Shown in pieces: positions 1-8,573 of a DNA stretch of 64,000 nt. Made by a program: the position numbers and the translations under genes. Numbering within the stretch: position 1 is the stretch's first letter; every line of letters begins with the position of its first letter. The stretch is taken from positions 1,798,001 to 1,862,000 of the forward strand of contig NZ_JAWQJT010000001.1 of assembly GCF_033441515.1 (NCBI RefSeq), in the 5' to 3' direction. The notes beneath the pieces are model-generated. The model was not told where the DNA came from, ran no database searches, and worked only from the letters and a program-made list of their open reading frames with translations. The stretch comes from Amycolatopsis solani. Lineage in GTDB: Bacteria; Actinomycetota; Actinomycetes; Mycobacteriales; Pseudonocardiaceae.

Positions 1-814
1 GCGGCAGCTTCAGCCCGGCCGACGCGAGCCCGTCGCGGACGCGGGAGGCGTCGACGCGGCCGTCCGCGGCGGCGGTCACCGAACGGGCGGGCAGCCGCGG
101 CGGTCTGACCCGGTTGACCAGCACCGCGCCCGGGCGCAGGTCGGCGCCGTCCAGCTCGGCGACGGCCTCGACGGTCTCGCGGACCGGCATCTCCTCCAGC
201 AGCGTGGCGAGGTGGATCACGGTCTCGCCGGAGTGCAGCAGCCGGACGACGCCCTCGGCCTGGCCGCGGATCGGGCCGGTCTTCGCGAGGTCGGTGAGGG
301 CCTTGGTGACGTCGAGGAACTTGACGACCCGGCCGGTCGGCGGCGAGTCGACGACGACGGCGTCGTAGGTGTGCCGCCCGTCGGACTCGGTGCGCCCGAC
401 GCACTCCTTGATCTTCCCGGTGAGCAGGACGTCCCGCAGGCCCGGCGCGAGCGTGGTCGCGAACTCGATCGCGCCCATCCGCCGCAGCGTCCGGCCGGCG
501 AAACCCAGGTTGTAGAACATCTCGAAGTACTCGAGCAGCGCGGCTTCGACGTCGATGTGCAGCGCGCGCAGCTCGCCCCCGCCGGGCACGGAGGCGATCC
601 GCTGCTCGGCGTAGGGCAGCGGCTCGGTGTCGAAGAGCTGGGCGATGCCCTGGCGGCCCTCGACCTCGATGAGCAGCACGCGGCGGCCTTCGCGGGCGAG
701 CGCGAGGCCGAGCGCGGCGGCCAGCGTCGTCTTGCCGGTCCCGCCCTTGCCGGTGACGAAGTGCAGCCGGGCGCGGGCAAGCTCGTCGGTCCAGCCGGCA
801 TGGGGAATGGTCAC
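1..814 (-). CDS. ArsA-type anion-transporting ATPase (3' end outside window)
   Basis: Read from a GTG at 814, the protein opens with about 17 residues and then a deviant Walker A, GKGGTGKTT, followed by an ATPase core with VVVDSPPTGRVVKFLD near residue 155 (switch region). This places it in the ArsA/Get3/MinD class of P-loop ATPases. It matches the Rv3679/Rv3680 pair that flanks this synteny block in M. tuberculosis. The frame runs off the left edge, so only about 271 codons are visible and a second ArsA paralogue may follow. The mycobacterial pair has been linked to membrane-protein handling, but the substrate here is unknown. A GTG two codons earlier in another frame hits a stop, which supports the chosen start. 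Confidence 0.85.
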   Translation of the reverse strand, partial: MTIPHAGWTDELARARLHFVTGKGGTGKTTLAAALGLALAREGRRVLLIEVEGRQGIAQLFDTEPLPYAEQRIASVPGGGELRALHIDVEAALLEYFEMFYNLGFAGRTLRRMGAIEFATTLAPGLRDVLLTGKIKECVGRTESDGRHTYDAVVVDSPPTGRVVKFLDVTKALTDLAKTGPIRGQAEGVVRLLHSGETVIHLATLLEEMPVRETVEAVAELDGADLRPGAVLVNRVRPPRLPARSVTAAADGRVDASRVRDGLASAGLKLP

Positions 815-835
815 TTCTTCACCCTAAATCAGCCC

Positions 836-1084
836 TCAGCTGGCCAGCAGCATGACGCTGACCGCAGTGGCCACGGCCGCGACGAGCGCCCAGGCCACGG
901 CGCCGGGCAGCACGGTGAGGGTGAGCACGCCCACCACGACCAGGAGCGTGAAGGTGATCACGCCGCCGATCGCGACCTGGCCCGAGCTCTGCGTCCGGTC
1001 GCGCACCTTCGCCATCACGACGAGCACCAGGGGGAGTCCGGCCGCCGCGAGCAGCGCCGTCGCGATCACGCGCCAGGTTTCCAC
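836..1084 (-). CDS. Small membrane protein, leaderless
   Basis: This 82-residue protein has two to three hydrophobic segments (about residues 5-24, 39-60 and 62-80) separated by a short polar stretch, so it is probably an integral membrane protein. Its function is unknown. The start GTG at 1084 lies exactly six bases downstream of TAGCGT (1091-1096, minus strand), a good actinobacterial -10, so the mRNA is probably leaderless. It lies 21 bp upstream of the ArsA gene on the same strand, so the two may be co-transcribed. Confidence 0.6.
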   Translation of the reverse strand: METWRVIATALLAAAGLPLVLVVMAKVRDRTQSSGQVAIGGVITFTLLVVVGVLTLTVLPGAVAWALVAAVATAVSVMLLAS

Positions 1085-1189
1085 GGGCCAACGCTAGCGA
1101 CGTGAGATGGGCCACACGACGGCGCGTCGCGCGCCGTTTTCCGGCGGCGGCCCCCGGCGGTCTTGCCCGCTTGGTTACGCTCCCGATCC

Positions 1190-1351
1190 ATGAGCGCCAC
1201 CAAGTGGGAGTACGCGACCGTCCCTCTGCTGATCCACGCGACGAAGCAGATCCTCGACCAGTGGGGCGAGGACGGCTGGGAACTGGTCACCGTGCTGCCG
1301 AACCCGACGGGCGAGCAGCACGTCGCGTACCTCAAGCGTCCGAAGGGCTGA
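1190..1351 (+). CDS. DUF4177 family small protein
   Basis: This 53-residue protein has the typical DUF4177 pattern: a KWEYATVPL opening, an alpha-helical middle and WGEDGWELVTVLP followed by a short beta ending. Family members are tiny single-domain proteins of unknown function. In mycobacteria an equivalent (Rv3678A) sits beside the RidA gene, as here. The ATG at 1190 is chosen because the conserved KWEY block begins five residues later; an upstream in-frame ATG at 1163 adds basic residues that do not look like the family. It is followed after 5 bp by the RidA gene, so an operon is likely. Confidence 0.8.
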   Translation: MSATKWEYATVPLLIHATKQILDQWGEDGWELVTVLPNPTGEQHVAYLKRPKG

Positions 1352-1356
1352 TCCGC

Positions 1357-1812
1357 GTGAGCTGGAGCGAACGGCTGAAGGAACTCGGCATCGAGCTGCC
1401 CGGCGTGGCCGCTCCGCTGGCCGCCTACGTGCCCGCCGTCCAGAGCGGGAAGCACGTCTACACCTCGGGTCAGCTGCCCTTCGTCGACGGCGTGCTCGCC
1501 GCGACCGGCAAGGTCGGCGCCGAGATCAGCCCCGAAGAAGCGAAGGGGCACGCCCGCACGTCGGTGCTCAACGCGCTCGCGGCCGTGCACGCACTGGTCG
1601 GCATTGACAACGTCGCGAGGATCGTCAAGGTTGTCGGCTTCGTGGCTTCCGCGGAGGGCTTCACCGGCCAGCCCGCGGTCGTCAACGGCGCGTCCGAGCT
1701 GCTCGGCGAGGTCTTCGGCGACGCGGGCATCCACGCCCGCTCGGCCGTCGGCGTCGCGGAGCTCCCCATCGGCTCGCCGGTGGAGGTCGAACTGATCGTG
1801 GAGGTGCAGTGA
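1357..1812 (+). CDS. RidA/YjgF family protein
   Basis: The 151-residue product resembles the RidA/YjgF/UK114 trimer family, which in its best-studied members deaminates reactive enamine/imine intermediates from PLP enzymes. Visible family features are SGKHVYTSGQLPFVDG near residues 28-43, the helical ALAAVHALVGIDNVARIVKVVGFV block, and the C-terminal GSPVEVELIVEVQ strand. It belongs to the longer actinobacterial subgroup (Rv3678c-like), and activity on imines is inferred rather than shown. GTG at 1357 is used, 5 bp after the DUF4177 gene, and the stop overlaps the next ATG, which indicates translational coupling. Confidence 0.85.
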   Translation: MSWSERLKELGIELPGVAAPLAAYVPAVQSGKHVYTSGQLPFVDGVLAATGKVGAEISPEEAKGHARTSVLNALAAVHALVGIDNVARIVKVVGFVASAEGFTGQPAVVNGASELLGEVFGDAGIHARSAVGVAELPIGSPVEVELIVEVQ

Positions 1813-2438
1813 TGGACCCGGACATCGAGCAGTCCACGCACGAACTGCTGCTCCGGCTGGCCGGGCGGCTGCCCGACCAGCTGCTGTGGCGGTTCCGCGA
1901 CTGGCTCGGCGAGGGTGCCATGGGCACGCTCGCCCGGACCCTGCCGAGGTCTTTGCTTAAGCACAGGATCGACCTCGACCAGACGGAGTACCGGCTGCTC
2001 GTGGCCGGTCTCATCCCGCACGGCGCGGACTGGCACCAGGTCAGTTCGACCCTGGGGGTAGACGACGTCACCGAGAACCGGTACACATTCACGTCGAGTG
2101 CGCCCGAATGGGTTAACTCGGTCGACTCCGTGTCCGTGTTGATCCACGCAACGTTGCGGGGACGCCCGGACGTGGGGGAAGTGCGGCAGAGCTGGCGACA
2201 CGTCGGTGTGGTCGGGCAGGGGACCGCCAAGCGCGTCCTGCTGATCACCGCGCAGGCGGGTTTGCCGAGGTTGACCGGCGAGCTGCAGCGGGTGCTGCGG
2301 GTTTTGGGCGACGAAGAGCCCAGCGTCGAAGTCATTCCGCCGCGTTTCGACCTGCCGGGGTACCACCGGGCCGCGCTGGCCGACTCAGAGCTGGTCTGCG
2401 TGGGCGCGGTGGCGGGGAACCGGCTAGTAGCCGCATAA
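1812..2438 (+). CDS. Conserved hypothetical protein
   Basis: This 208-residue soluble protein is unrecognised. The N-terminal third is helical and acidic (MDPDIEQSTHELLLRLAGRLP), followed by a mixed alpha/beta region and a C-terminal segment with ITAQAGLPRLTGELQRVL. There is no signal peptide, membrane segment or catalytic motif. The ATG at 1812 overlaps the RidA stop by one base, so it is the third cistron of that operon. Codon use is typical of the genome. Its partner at 2475 shares the context, and both contain short stretches resembling Pro/Leu-rich helical regulators, but I make no functional call. Confidence 0.7.
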   Translation: MDPDIEQSTHELLLRLAGRLPDQLLWRFRDWLGEGAMGTLARTLPRSLLKHRIDLDQTEYRLLVAGLIPHGADWHQVSSTLGVDDVTENRYTFTSSAPEWVNSVDSVSVLIHATLRGRPDVGEVRQSWRHVGVVGQGTAKRVLLITAQAGLPRLTGELQRVLRVLGDEEPSVEVIPPRFDLPGYHRAALADSELVCVGAVAGNRLVAA

Positions 2439-2474
2439 CGCTCGCCCGCCAGCGAGCTGGGAGGGAGCAAGGCA

Positions 2475-3617
2475 ATGGTGGAGGTCCACGACGGCCCGCC
2501 CATGGACGGGTTTTCGGTGCCCCTGCGCCTGCACAACCTGTTGCTGGCCCTGGCGGGCCGGATCGACGACAGCGCGCTCACCGAGGCGCGTGAGCTGATC
2601 GCCCGTGCCCACATCGACGAGGCGGTCGAGCTGACCACCGGCACGCTCATCGCGGGCCGGATCCCGGTCAGCTCCGCCGAACAGCGCGAGCTCGCGCTGG
2701 TGCTCGAGATGAGCCGCTCGGACGCGACGCTGGCGAACGACCTGCTGGTCGACGAGGCCGAGCCGGTCAGCACGCACCGGTTCAGCGGCGAGAACTCCCC
2801 GGAGTTCGGCATCGCCGAGGCGCTCGACCGGACGCTGCAGGTGCTGCCGGACGTCCGGTCGGTGCACGCGGTGTGGCGCAACACACCGGCCGGCAGCGTG
2901 CCGGGCGCGCTGCCGCAGCGCGTGGTGCTCGTCGAGCTGGGACCGGAGGGCAACCCGCCCGCCGTCGCGTTCCGCGTCGACACGGCGCTGCGCCGGGCCG
3001 GGATCCACTCGGTCGTCGAGGTCAGCGGTCCCGGGGTGGCGCACTCCGAGTACCACCAGGCCGCCTCGGCCGCCGCTTCGCCGGCCTGGGTGACCGGGGG
3101 TACGACGTCGCCCGCGTCTTCGTTTCGCCCCGAGCCGGTCGTCAAGCCGCCGGCCCCGGTGACGCCGGAGCCGGTCGCGGAGTCGGGCAGCAGGCACAGC
3201 ATGCGCTCGAGCGGCACCACGACGGCGCCGGTCGAGCCGGTCGCCCCGGTGGTGCCGATCGTGTCGCCGCCCCCGCCCGCCCCGGAGCCGCCCCGCAAGG
3301 TGCGGTCCGAGCGGGCCGAGACGCGCGCGGAGCGCACCGCCGACCTGACGCCGGCGGAGGTCGCGCAGCTGCGGCAGGCGCTGGCCGAAGACCCGGAGAA
3401 GGGCCGCGAGATCGCCGCGGGCAAGCCGTCGATGCACGAAGTCGTCGAGCTGCCGGCACTGGACCTCGACGACCCGAGCCTGAGCGAGCGAGACCGGGCG
3501 CTGCTGCGTGAGCTGCACGCCGAACTGGCCGAGCGCGAGCGGGCCGAAGCAGCGAAGATGCGGCTCAACGGCGCTTCCCGCTCCGGCGGCGACCAGCGCG
3601 GCTGGACGGCCCCCTAG
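2475..3617 (+). CDS. Hypothetical protein with Pro-rich linker and charged C-terminal helix
   Basis: The 380-residue protein has three parts. The globular N-terminus (about 1-200) contains helical MDGFSVPLRLHNLLLALAGR and beta-rich VVLVELGPEGNPPAVAFRVD. A low-complexity Pro/Ala/Val linker (about 205-275) follows, and then a strongly charged helix (about 275-365, rich in E, R and A) ends in a disordered tail. A good Shine-Dalgarno (GGGAGGGAG) precedes the ATG. I do not recognise the family. The gene is 36 bp after the 1812 gene and ends at a strong hairpin, so it closes the operon. The layout resembles an adaptor with a coiled-coil tail, which is only an inference. Confidence 0.7.
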   Translation: MVEVHDGPPMDGFSVPLRLHNLLLALAGRIDDSALTEARELIARAHIDEAVELTTGTLIAGRIPVSSAEQRELALVLEMSRSDATLANDLLVDEAEPVSTHRFSGENSPEFGIAEALDRTLQVLPDVRSVHAVWRNTPAGSVPGALPQRVVLVELGPEGNPPAVAFRVDTALRRAGIHSVVEVSGPGVAHSEYHQAASAAASPAWVTGGTTSPASSFRPEPVVKPPAPVTPEPVAESGSRHSMRSSGTTTAPVEPVAPVVPIVSPPPPAPEPPRKVRSERAETRAERTADLTPAEVAQLRQALAEDPEKGREIAAGKPSMHEVVELPALDLDDPSLSERDRALLRELHAELAERERAEAAKMRLNGASRSGGDQRGWTAP

Positions 3618-3629
3618 GCTTTGCGGCGC

Positions 3630-3662
3630 AAAGCGGCACTTTCCCTAGGAAAGTGCCGCTTT
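3630..3662 (+). terminator. 15-bp perfect inverted repeat, terminator or repeat element
   Basis: AAAGCGGCACTTTCC (3630-3644) and its exact complement (3648-3662) flank a 3-nt loop, immediately after the stop of the 2475 gene. It can act as an intrinsic terminator for the upstream operon, though it lacks a long T run. Similar short palindromes recur in intergenic DNA of Amycolatopsis as I recall, so it may also be a dispersed repeat. Confidence 0.6.
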
Positions 3663-3725
3663 CGCTGTGTCCGGGATGCCACAACTGCGCGACGGAACGC
3701 CGGGTACCGGAGGTATGTTGCCGTG

Positions 3726-4544
3726 GTGGAGCAGCCAACGGAGTTTGTCTTCGACCTCCCCGTCGGTGCCGGGGTAGCCACCCGCGCCAACGCCGACGGG
3801 CCGCCTGTCGTCCCCAAGGACGCGGCCACCGTGATCCTGGTCCGGGACGGCGCCGACGGCGTCGAGGTCTTCCTGCAGCACCGGGTCAAGGGCATGCCGT
3901 TCGCCGGCGGGATGACCGTGTTCCCCGGCGGCGGGGTCGACCAGCGCGACGCCGACGCGTCGATCGCGTGGGCCGGCCCGGAGCCCTCCTGGTGGGCTTC
4001 GCGATTCGGTTGCGACGACGCCCTCGCGCGGGCGCTGACCTGCGCGGCGGTGCGCGAGACGTTCGAGGAGTCCGGCGTGCTGCTCGCGGGCAGCTCGGAG
4101 ACCGTGCTCACCGACGTCGCGCCGTACGCCGCCGCGCGCCAGGCGCTGGAGACGCGGGAGGTGTCGCTGGCCGCGTTCCTCGCCGACGCGGGCCTGACGC
4201 TGCGAGCCGACCTGCTGCGCCCGTGGGCGCACTGGATCACGCCCGAGCAGGAACCGCGCCGCTACGACACCCGGTTCTACGTCGCGAAGCTGCCGGAGGG
4301 CCAGCAGGCCGACGGGGCGACGTCGGAGGCGGCGAGCTCCGGCTGGCAGCGTCCCGAGGAGGCGATCGCCGACGCGCGCGAAGGCCGCCGGATGCTGATG
4401 CCGCCGACGTGGCTCACGCTGAGCGAGCTCGCGAAGTTCGCGACCGCCGAAGACGTGCTGAACGCGCCGCGCGAGATCGTCCGGATCGCGCCGACGCTGG
4501 TCCGCGAGAACGACCACGTCCGCGTCGTGCTGGAGAAGCGATGA
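3726..4544 (+). CDS. Nudix hydrolase
   Basis: The 272-residue product carries a Nudix signature with an insertion: FPGGGVD near residue 63 and, about 45 residues later, AAVRETFEESGVL, containing the metal-binding REXXEEXG core. Nudix enzymes cleave nucleoside diphosphates linked to another moiety; the long insertion and C-terminal extension point to the CoA/acyl-nucleotide-like subgroup, but the substrate is not predictable. TATGTT (3714-3719) is separated by exactly six bases from the GTG at 3726, so a leaderless start is likely; GTG 3723 is the alternative. The stop overlaps the MBL gene. Confidence 0.8.
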   Translation: MEQPTEFVFDLPVGAGVATRANADGPPVVPKDAATVILVRDGADGVEVFLQHRVKGMPFAGGMTVFPGGGVDQRDADASIAWAGPEPSWWASRFGCDDALARALTCAAVRETFEESGVLLAGSSETVLTDVAPYAAARQALETREVSLAAFLADAGLTLRADLLRPWAHWITPEQEPRRYDTRFYVAKLPEGQQADGATSEAASSGWQRPEEAIADAREGRRMLMPPTWLTLSELAKFATAEDVLNAPREIVRIAPTLVRENDHVRVVLEKR

Positions 4545-5311
4545 GCGCCCCCGCGTACGGCGTGCTGCGCCAGGTGACCGAGACGGCTTCGGTGCTGCTG
4601 GAGAACAACCCGTCGTCGATGACGCTCGAAGGCACCAACAGCTGGGTGCTGCGGGCGACGCCGGACACCCCGGCCGTCGTCGTCGACCCGGGCTACCGCG
4701 ACCTCGAACACCTCGAGCTGCTGGCCGGCGTCGGCGCGGTCGAGCTCGTGCTCCTCACGCACTTCCACCCCGACCACGCCGAGGGCGCACCGTGGTTCGC
4801 CGAGCGCGTCGGGGCGCCGGTGCGGGCGTTCGGCCCGGCGCTGTGCGTCGGCGCGTCGTCCTTTGAGGACGGCGAGGAGATCTTGGCCGGCGGCCTTTCC
4901 TTGCGGGTCCTGCACACCCCCGGGCACACCGACGACTCGGTCTCGCTGGTGCTCGACGGCCAGGTGCTGACCGGCGACACCATCCTCGGCCGCGGCACCA
5001 CGGTGCTGCACGACCTCGGCGACTACCTGCGCTCGCTGCGGAAGCTCATCGAGCTGCCGCCGGGCACGACCGGGCTGCCCGGGCACGGTCCGGAGCTGCC
5101 CGACCTGCCGGCTACCGCGCGTGAGTACCTCGCCCACCGGGAACAGCGGCTCGACCAGGTGCGTTCGGCCTTGAAGACGCTGGGGACGGACGCCACCCCG
5201 CGCCAGGTCGTCGAAGTCGTGTACGCCGACGTCGACCGGGCGCTGTGGGTGCCTGCGGAACTGAGCGTGCAGGCGCAGCTGGACTACTTGCGGTCGGAGG
5301 AACAGGGATGA
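4541..5311 (+). CDS. MBL-fold metallohydrolase
   Basis: This 256-residue protein has the metallo-beta-lactamase signature THFHPDHAEG (residues about 73-82), HTPGHTDDS (near 126), a metal-bridging GDT (about 145) and a C-terminal GHGPE. It resembles the glyoxalase II/LACTB2-like hydrolases encoded by Rv3677c next to crp in mycobacteria. It probably acts on a thioester or nuclease-type substrate in the cytoplasm; the C-terminal helical domain supports the LACTB2-like subgroup. The ATG overlaps the Nudix stop (ATGA), and its own stop overlaps the next gene, so three cistrons are coupled. Confidence 0.85.
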   Translation: MSAPAYGVLRQVTETASVLLENNPSSMTLEGTNSWVLRATPDTPAVVVDPGYRDLEHLELLAGVGAVELVLLTHFHPDHAEGAPWFAERVGAPVRAFGPALCVGASSFEDGEEILAGGLSLRVLHTPGHTDDSVSLVLDGQVLTGDTILGRGTTVLHDLGDYLRSLRKLIELPPGTTGLPGHGPELPDLPATAREYLAHREQRLDQVRSALKTLGTDATPRQVVEVVYADVDRALWVPAELSVQAQLDYLRSEEQG

Positions 5312-5562
5312 GCAACGTCGAAGTCGAGTTCTACTGGCGCCCGGGGTGCGGGTTCTGCGCCGCACTGGACCGGCCGATGTCGAGGAGCGGCTTCAACATC
5401 CGCAAGATCAACATCTGGGAGGACCCGTCCGCGGCCGCGCGCGTGCGCGAGGTCGCGAACGGTAACGAGACGGTCCCGACCGTCATCGTCGGGTCGACGG
5501 CCATGGTCAACCCCTCCTTCGCCGAAGTCGAGGCCGCGGTCAAGGCAGCTTCGGCGGCCTGA
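5308..5562 (+). CDS. Glutaredoxin-like (mycoredoxin family) protein
   Basis: The 84-residue thioredoxin-fold protein has the active-site motif CGFC (residues about 14-17) in WRPGCGFCAAL, a cis-Pro segment TVPTVIVG, and a final helix with AEVEAAVKAA. This layout fits actinobacterial mycoredoxins, which reduce mycothiol mixed disulfides. The CxxC indicates that both mono- and dithiol chemistry are possible. Translation is coupled to the MBL gene (ATGA). The 3' end overlaps that of the convergent esterase gene by 23 bp. Confidence 0.8.
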   Translation: MSNVEVEFYWRPGCGFCAALDRPMSRSGFNIRKINIWEDPSAAARVREVANGNETVPTVIVGSTAMVNPSFAEVEAAVKAASAA

Positions 5563-6706
5563 TGTGGGCGGGCCGCGTTCCGTGGAGGAAGGCGGCCCAC
5601 ACTTCGCGCAGCCGGGTATCTGCTTCGAGGCCTTTCGGGGCGCCTTCGAGCATCGGCGCGGCCCAGACGTCGTGGGTGCCGAAGAGGAACGGGATGTCGA
5701 CGCAGTGGCAGGCGCCGAACCGGTTGCCGGGCGCCTGCCAGTCGAAGCGGTAGGTGACGGCGTCCAGCTTCTTCGCCAGCCGATCGCTGGTGAAGAAGCT
5801 GTTCGCGGCCTCGATGGTTTCTTGCGGAGCGTCGGGGACGAAGGCGCGCAGCTCTTCCCGCGTCCAGCTGATCAGCGCGGGCCCGGGTGGGGCGGCCTCG
5901 ATCAGGTCGGCGGCGACGAGGTCGTCGTCGGCGACCAGCTGGAACGGCGGCTCGATCGAGCCCGGCTTGCCCGGTACGGCGAGCTGCGCGGCCAGCAGCC
6001 GCTCGACCGGGACCGTCCGGATGTCGCTGCTGCCCAACGCTTCGAGTAGTTTTTCGGTGGCCGCCGCGGCTTCGTCTCTTGTGGACGGTCGCATGCCGAG
6101 CGGCGCGCTCTGCAACGCGATCCGCTTGATCAGGCCGTTCGCGCGGGGCGACGACCACAGGGCGAGCGCCGACTGCGCGCCGGCCGACTGCCCGCCGAGG
6201 GTGAGGTCGGCCGGGTTCCCGCCGAACGCGGCGATGTTGTCCCGCACCCATTCCAGCGCGGCGAGCTGGTCGGCGAGCCCGAGGTTCGGCGGAATCCCGT
6301 CGGCGCTCAGGAAGCCGAGGGCGCCGAGGCGGTAGTTGAGCGTCACGACGACGACGTCGGCCTCGCGGGCCAGGCGCGTGCCGGTGTACCAGACCTGGCC
6401 GCCCGAACCGCTGGAGAACCCGCCGCCGTGGATCCACACCAGCACCGGCCGGCTCCCGGCGGTCGACGGCGTGAAGACGTTGAGCGACAAGCAGTCTTCG
6501 CTCTGCGGCAGGGGCATCGGCCCGAGCGCGTGCTCCAGGCGCGACGGCGGTTGCGGTGCGGCAGGCCCGGGTTCGAGCGCGTCTTTCACCCCGCTCCACG
6601 GCTTCGGCAGCGTCGGCGCTTCGAAGCGTTTCGCGGTGGCGTAAGGGATTCCCTTGAACGCGCCTCGGTCGCCGCGAACCCGTCCGGTGGTGGTTTCGAC
6701 GATCAT
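5540..6706 (-). CDS. Carboxylesterase, type B family
   Basis: The 388-residue alpha/beta hydrolase shows the carboxylesterase B pattern: ESGR-like start, EDCLSLNVFTP (about 87), VLVWIHGGGF oxyanion loop, LRD-type helix, and nucleophile elbow GGQSAGAQS with Ser in GQSAG (near residue 181). CHCVDIPFLFG near the C-terminus carries the likely catalytic His. It is shorter than classic p-nitrobenzyl esterases (about 490 aa), so it belongs to a compact actinobacterial subgroup. A strong GAGGAGG precedes ATG 6706, which overlaps the stop of the upstream VOC gene by four bases. No signal peptide is seen, so it is cytoplasmic. Confidence 0.85.
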   Translation of the reverse strand: MIVETTTGRVRGDRGAFKGIPYATAKRFEAPTLPKPWSGVKDALEPGPAAPQPPSRLEHALGPMPLPQSEDCLSLNVFTPSTAGSRPVLVWIHGGGFSSGSGGQVWYTGTRLAREADVVVVTLNYRLGALGFLSADGIPPNLGLADQLAALEWVRDNIAAFGGNPADLTLGGQSAGAQSALALWSSPRANGLIKRIALQSAPLGMRPSTRDEAAAATEKLLEALGSSDIRTVPVERLLAAQLAVPGKPGSIEPPFQLVADDDLVAADLIEAAPPGPALISWTREELRAFVPDAPQETIEAANSFFTSDRLAKKLDAVTYRFDWQAPGNRFGACHCVDIPFLFGTHDVWAAPMLEGAPKGLEADTRLREVWAAFLHGTRPAHIRPPKLP

Positions 6707-7524
6707 CGTGCCTCCTCGAAGTACAGCGCGGCGCCACCCGCGTCCTCGGCGCGGACGAAGAACCCGCCGGCCCGCGTGGTGGCGGGGACGTGCTCCTCGA
6801 CCAGTTTCCGCGCCTTCGCGAGGTCCGCGACGACCACGCCGTGCGCGGCGAAGAAGGGGAGTTCTTTCGGGATCTCGCCAGGCAGGACGGCGTCGAGATC
6901 GCTCACCCCGACGACGTCGACCAGCTGGTTCGCGTCGGTGATCACGGCGTAGCGGTCCCGGTACGCGCCGACCTCGTCGTCGGGCACGACCAGCAGGATC
7001 CCGGCGACGCCGCGCGCGCCGTTCGGGTGCCCGAGGTAACGCGGCTGGTGGACGTACTCCGGGGTGAGGTGCTCGGCGGTGTGCAGGATGCCCTCGGGCG
7101 TGCGGTCCCGTCTGATGTGGACACTGCGGAAGCGCGCGGTGCGGGTGCCTTCGGGCAGCTCGACGTCCCGCTGCAGCTTCAGTACACCCGAGTTCGAAAG
7201 CCCGGCTTCGCGGAGTCTGCGTTCGGCTGCCTCGGAGTCGTCGACGCCGAAGGAGCAGCCGTGCAGGCCGTCGCCGCGAGCGTCGAGGATGGGCAGGACG
7301 CGCCACGGATCGCCGGCGGCTTCGTCGACGACGCCGATCAGTTCGAGGAACGAGTCCCCGAAGTAGGCGCAGCGGTTCGCGGTGCAGCTCGGCACGAGCT
7401 CGCCGTCACCGGTGCGGGAGGCGAAGTGCCGCGACGGCGGGCTGAGCGTGAAGCCGAGTTCTTCGTAGCGCCGCCAGGTTTCGGCGTACTGCCTGGTCAG
7501 GAAGACGGTGTGGTCGATGTGCAT
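6703..7524 (-). CDS. Glyoxalase-like VOC domain protein
   Basis: The 273-residue product begins MHIDHTVFLTRQ, the first beta strand of vicinal-oxygen-chelate proteins with an early metal-ligand His. It continues with the paired beta-alpha-beta-beta-beta modules of the glyoxalase-like (Glyoxalase_3) group, including YFGDSFLELIGVVD around residues 54-67. Such proteins include isomerases, dioxygenases and uncharacterised binders; no substrate can be assigned. It is translated into the esterase gene by an ATGA overlap, so the two enzymes probably serve one pathway. It is divergent from the Lrp regulator at 7608, which probably controls it. Confidence 0.75.
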   Translation of the reverse strand: MHIDHTVFLTRQYAETWRRYEELGFTLSPPSRHFASRTGDGELVPSCTANRCAYFGDSFLELIGVVDEAAGDPWRVLPILDARGDGLHGCSFGVDDSEAAERRLREAGLSNSGVLKLQRDVELPEGTRTARFRSVHIRRDRTPEGILHTAEHLTPEYVHQPRYLGHPNGARGVAGILLVVPDDEVGAYRDRYAVITDANQLVDVVGVSDLDAVLPGEIPKELPFFAAHGVVVADLAKARKLVEEHVPATTRAGGFFVRAEDAGGAALYFEEAR

Positions 7525-7607
7525 GCTCCGAGCTTCGTCTTTCGGTGGCCTTTTCTCCGTTCACCGCGAGTTTGTGCCCGAAATCCGACACAGCTTAGGC
7601 TCAAGTG

Positions 7608-8573
7608 GTGGAATCCGGCCTCCTCGACGCCCTCGACCGGCGGCTGGCGCACGCGCTGCAGCTGGACGGCCGGGCATCGTTCAGCACGATCGCATCGGTG
7701 CTGGGCGTCTCGGACCAAACGGTGGCCCGGCGCTACCGGAAGCTGCGCTCGTCCGGGGTGCTGCGGGTGGTTGGCGTCCCGGAGGCGGCGCCGCTGGGCC
7801 AGGTCCACTGGCTGGTCCGCCTCGGCTGCGTCCCGGACGCGGCGGCCGCGATCGCCGCCGCGCTGGCCCGCCGCGACGACACACAGTGGGTCAGCCTGAT
7901 GTCCGGCGGCACGGAGATCGTGTGCTTCATCCGGACGCCCCTGCGCGAGGAAACGGACGGCCTCCTGCTGGGCCGGCTGCCGAAGACGCCCCGGGTGGTG
8001 TCGATGACGGCGTACCGCCTGCTGCGCCGGTTCGCGGGCGGCCCGGCGGGCTGGCCGGGACGGTCGAACGCGCTGTCGGCCGCGGAAGTCGCCGCGCTAC
8101 GCCGCCCACCCCCGTCGGAGGCCTACCGTCCGGAGTCCGGCGACCCGGCCCTCCTGGCGGCCTTGGCCCACGACGGCCGCGCCGACATGTCGACATTGGC
8201 CGCGGCCTCGGGCCGCTCGGAGTCGACGGTCCGCCGTCGTCTGGAGGCCCTCCGCACGTCGGGCGCGCTGTACTTCGACGTCGAGGTGGACGCGGCCCTG
8301 CTGGGCTACCCCCTGACGGCGACGCTCTGGCTGACGGTGGCCCCGTCGGCCCTGGAGTCGGCAGGCCAGGCGTTGGCTTCGCATCCGCAGGTCGCCTTCG
8401 CGGCGGCGACCACGGGCCCGGCGAACCTGGTGGCCAACGTCGGCTGCCGCGACGACGCGGCGCTGTATTCGTACCTCGCCGACGACCTGGGTGGGCTGCC
8501 CGGGGTGCGCCAGGTGGAGACGGCCCCGATGATCAGGACGTTGAAGCGCTTCGGCACCTTGACGCCCCTGTAG
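7608..8573 (+). CDS. Lrp/AsnC family regulator with two HTH domains
   Basis: The 321-residue protein contains two Lrp-type modules: an HTH near residues 5-48 (ASFSTIASVLGVSDQTVARRY) with a following ligand/dimer domain, and a second HTH at about 180-220 (ADMSTLAAASGRSESTVRRR) with its own effector domain. Lrp proteins usually have one such pair, and doubled forms are common in actinomycetes. TAGGCT (7596-7601) lies six bases before GTG 7608, so the mRNA is probably leaderless; GTG 7605 is an alternative. It probably regulates the divergent VOC-esterase operon through the shared 83-bp intergenic region. Confidence 0.85.
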   Translation: MESGLLDALDRRLAHALQLDGRASFSTIASVLGVSDQTVARRYRKLRSSGVLRVVGVPEAAPLGQVHWLVRLGCVPDAAAAIAAALARRDDTQWVSLMSGGTEIVCFIRTPLREETDGLLLGRLPKTPRVVSMTAYRLLRRFAGGPAGWPGRSNALSAAEVAALRRPPPSEAYRPESGDPALLAALAHDGRADMSTLAAASGRSESTVRRRLEALRTSGALYFDVEVDAALLGYPLTATLWLTVAPSALESAGQALASHPQVAFAAATTGPANLVANVGCRDDAALYSYLADDLGGLPGVRQVETAPMIRTLKRFGTLTPL

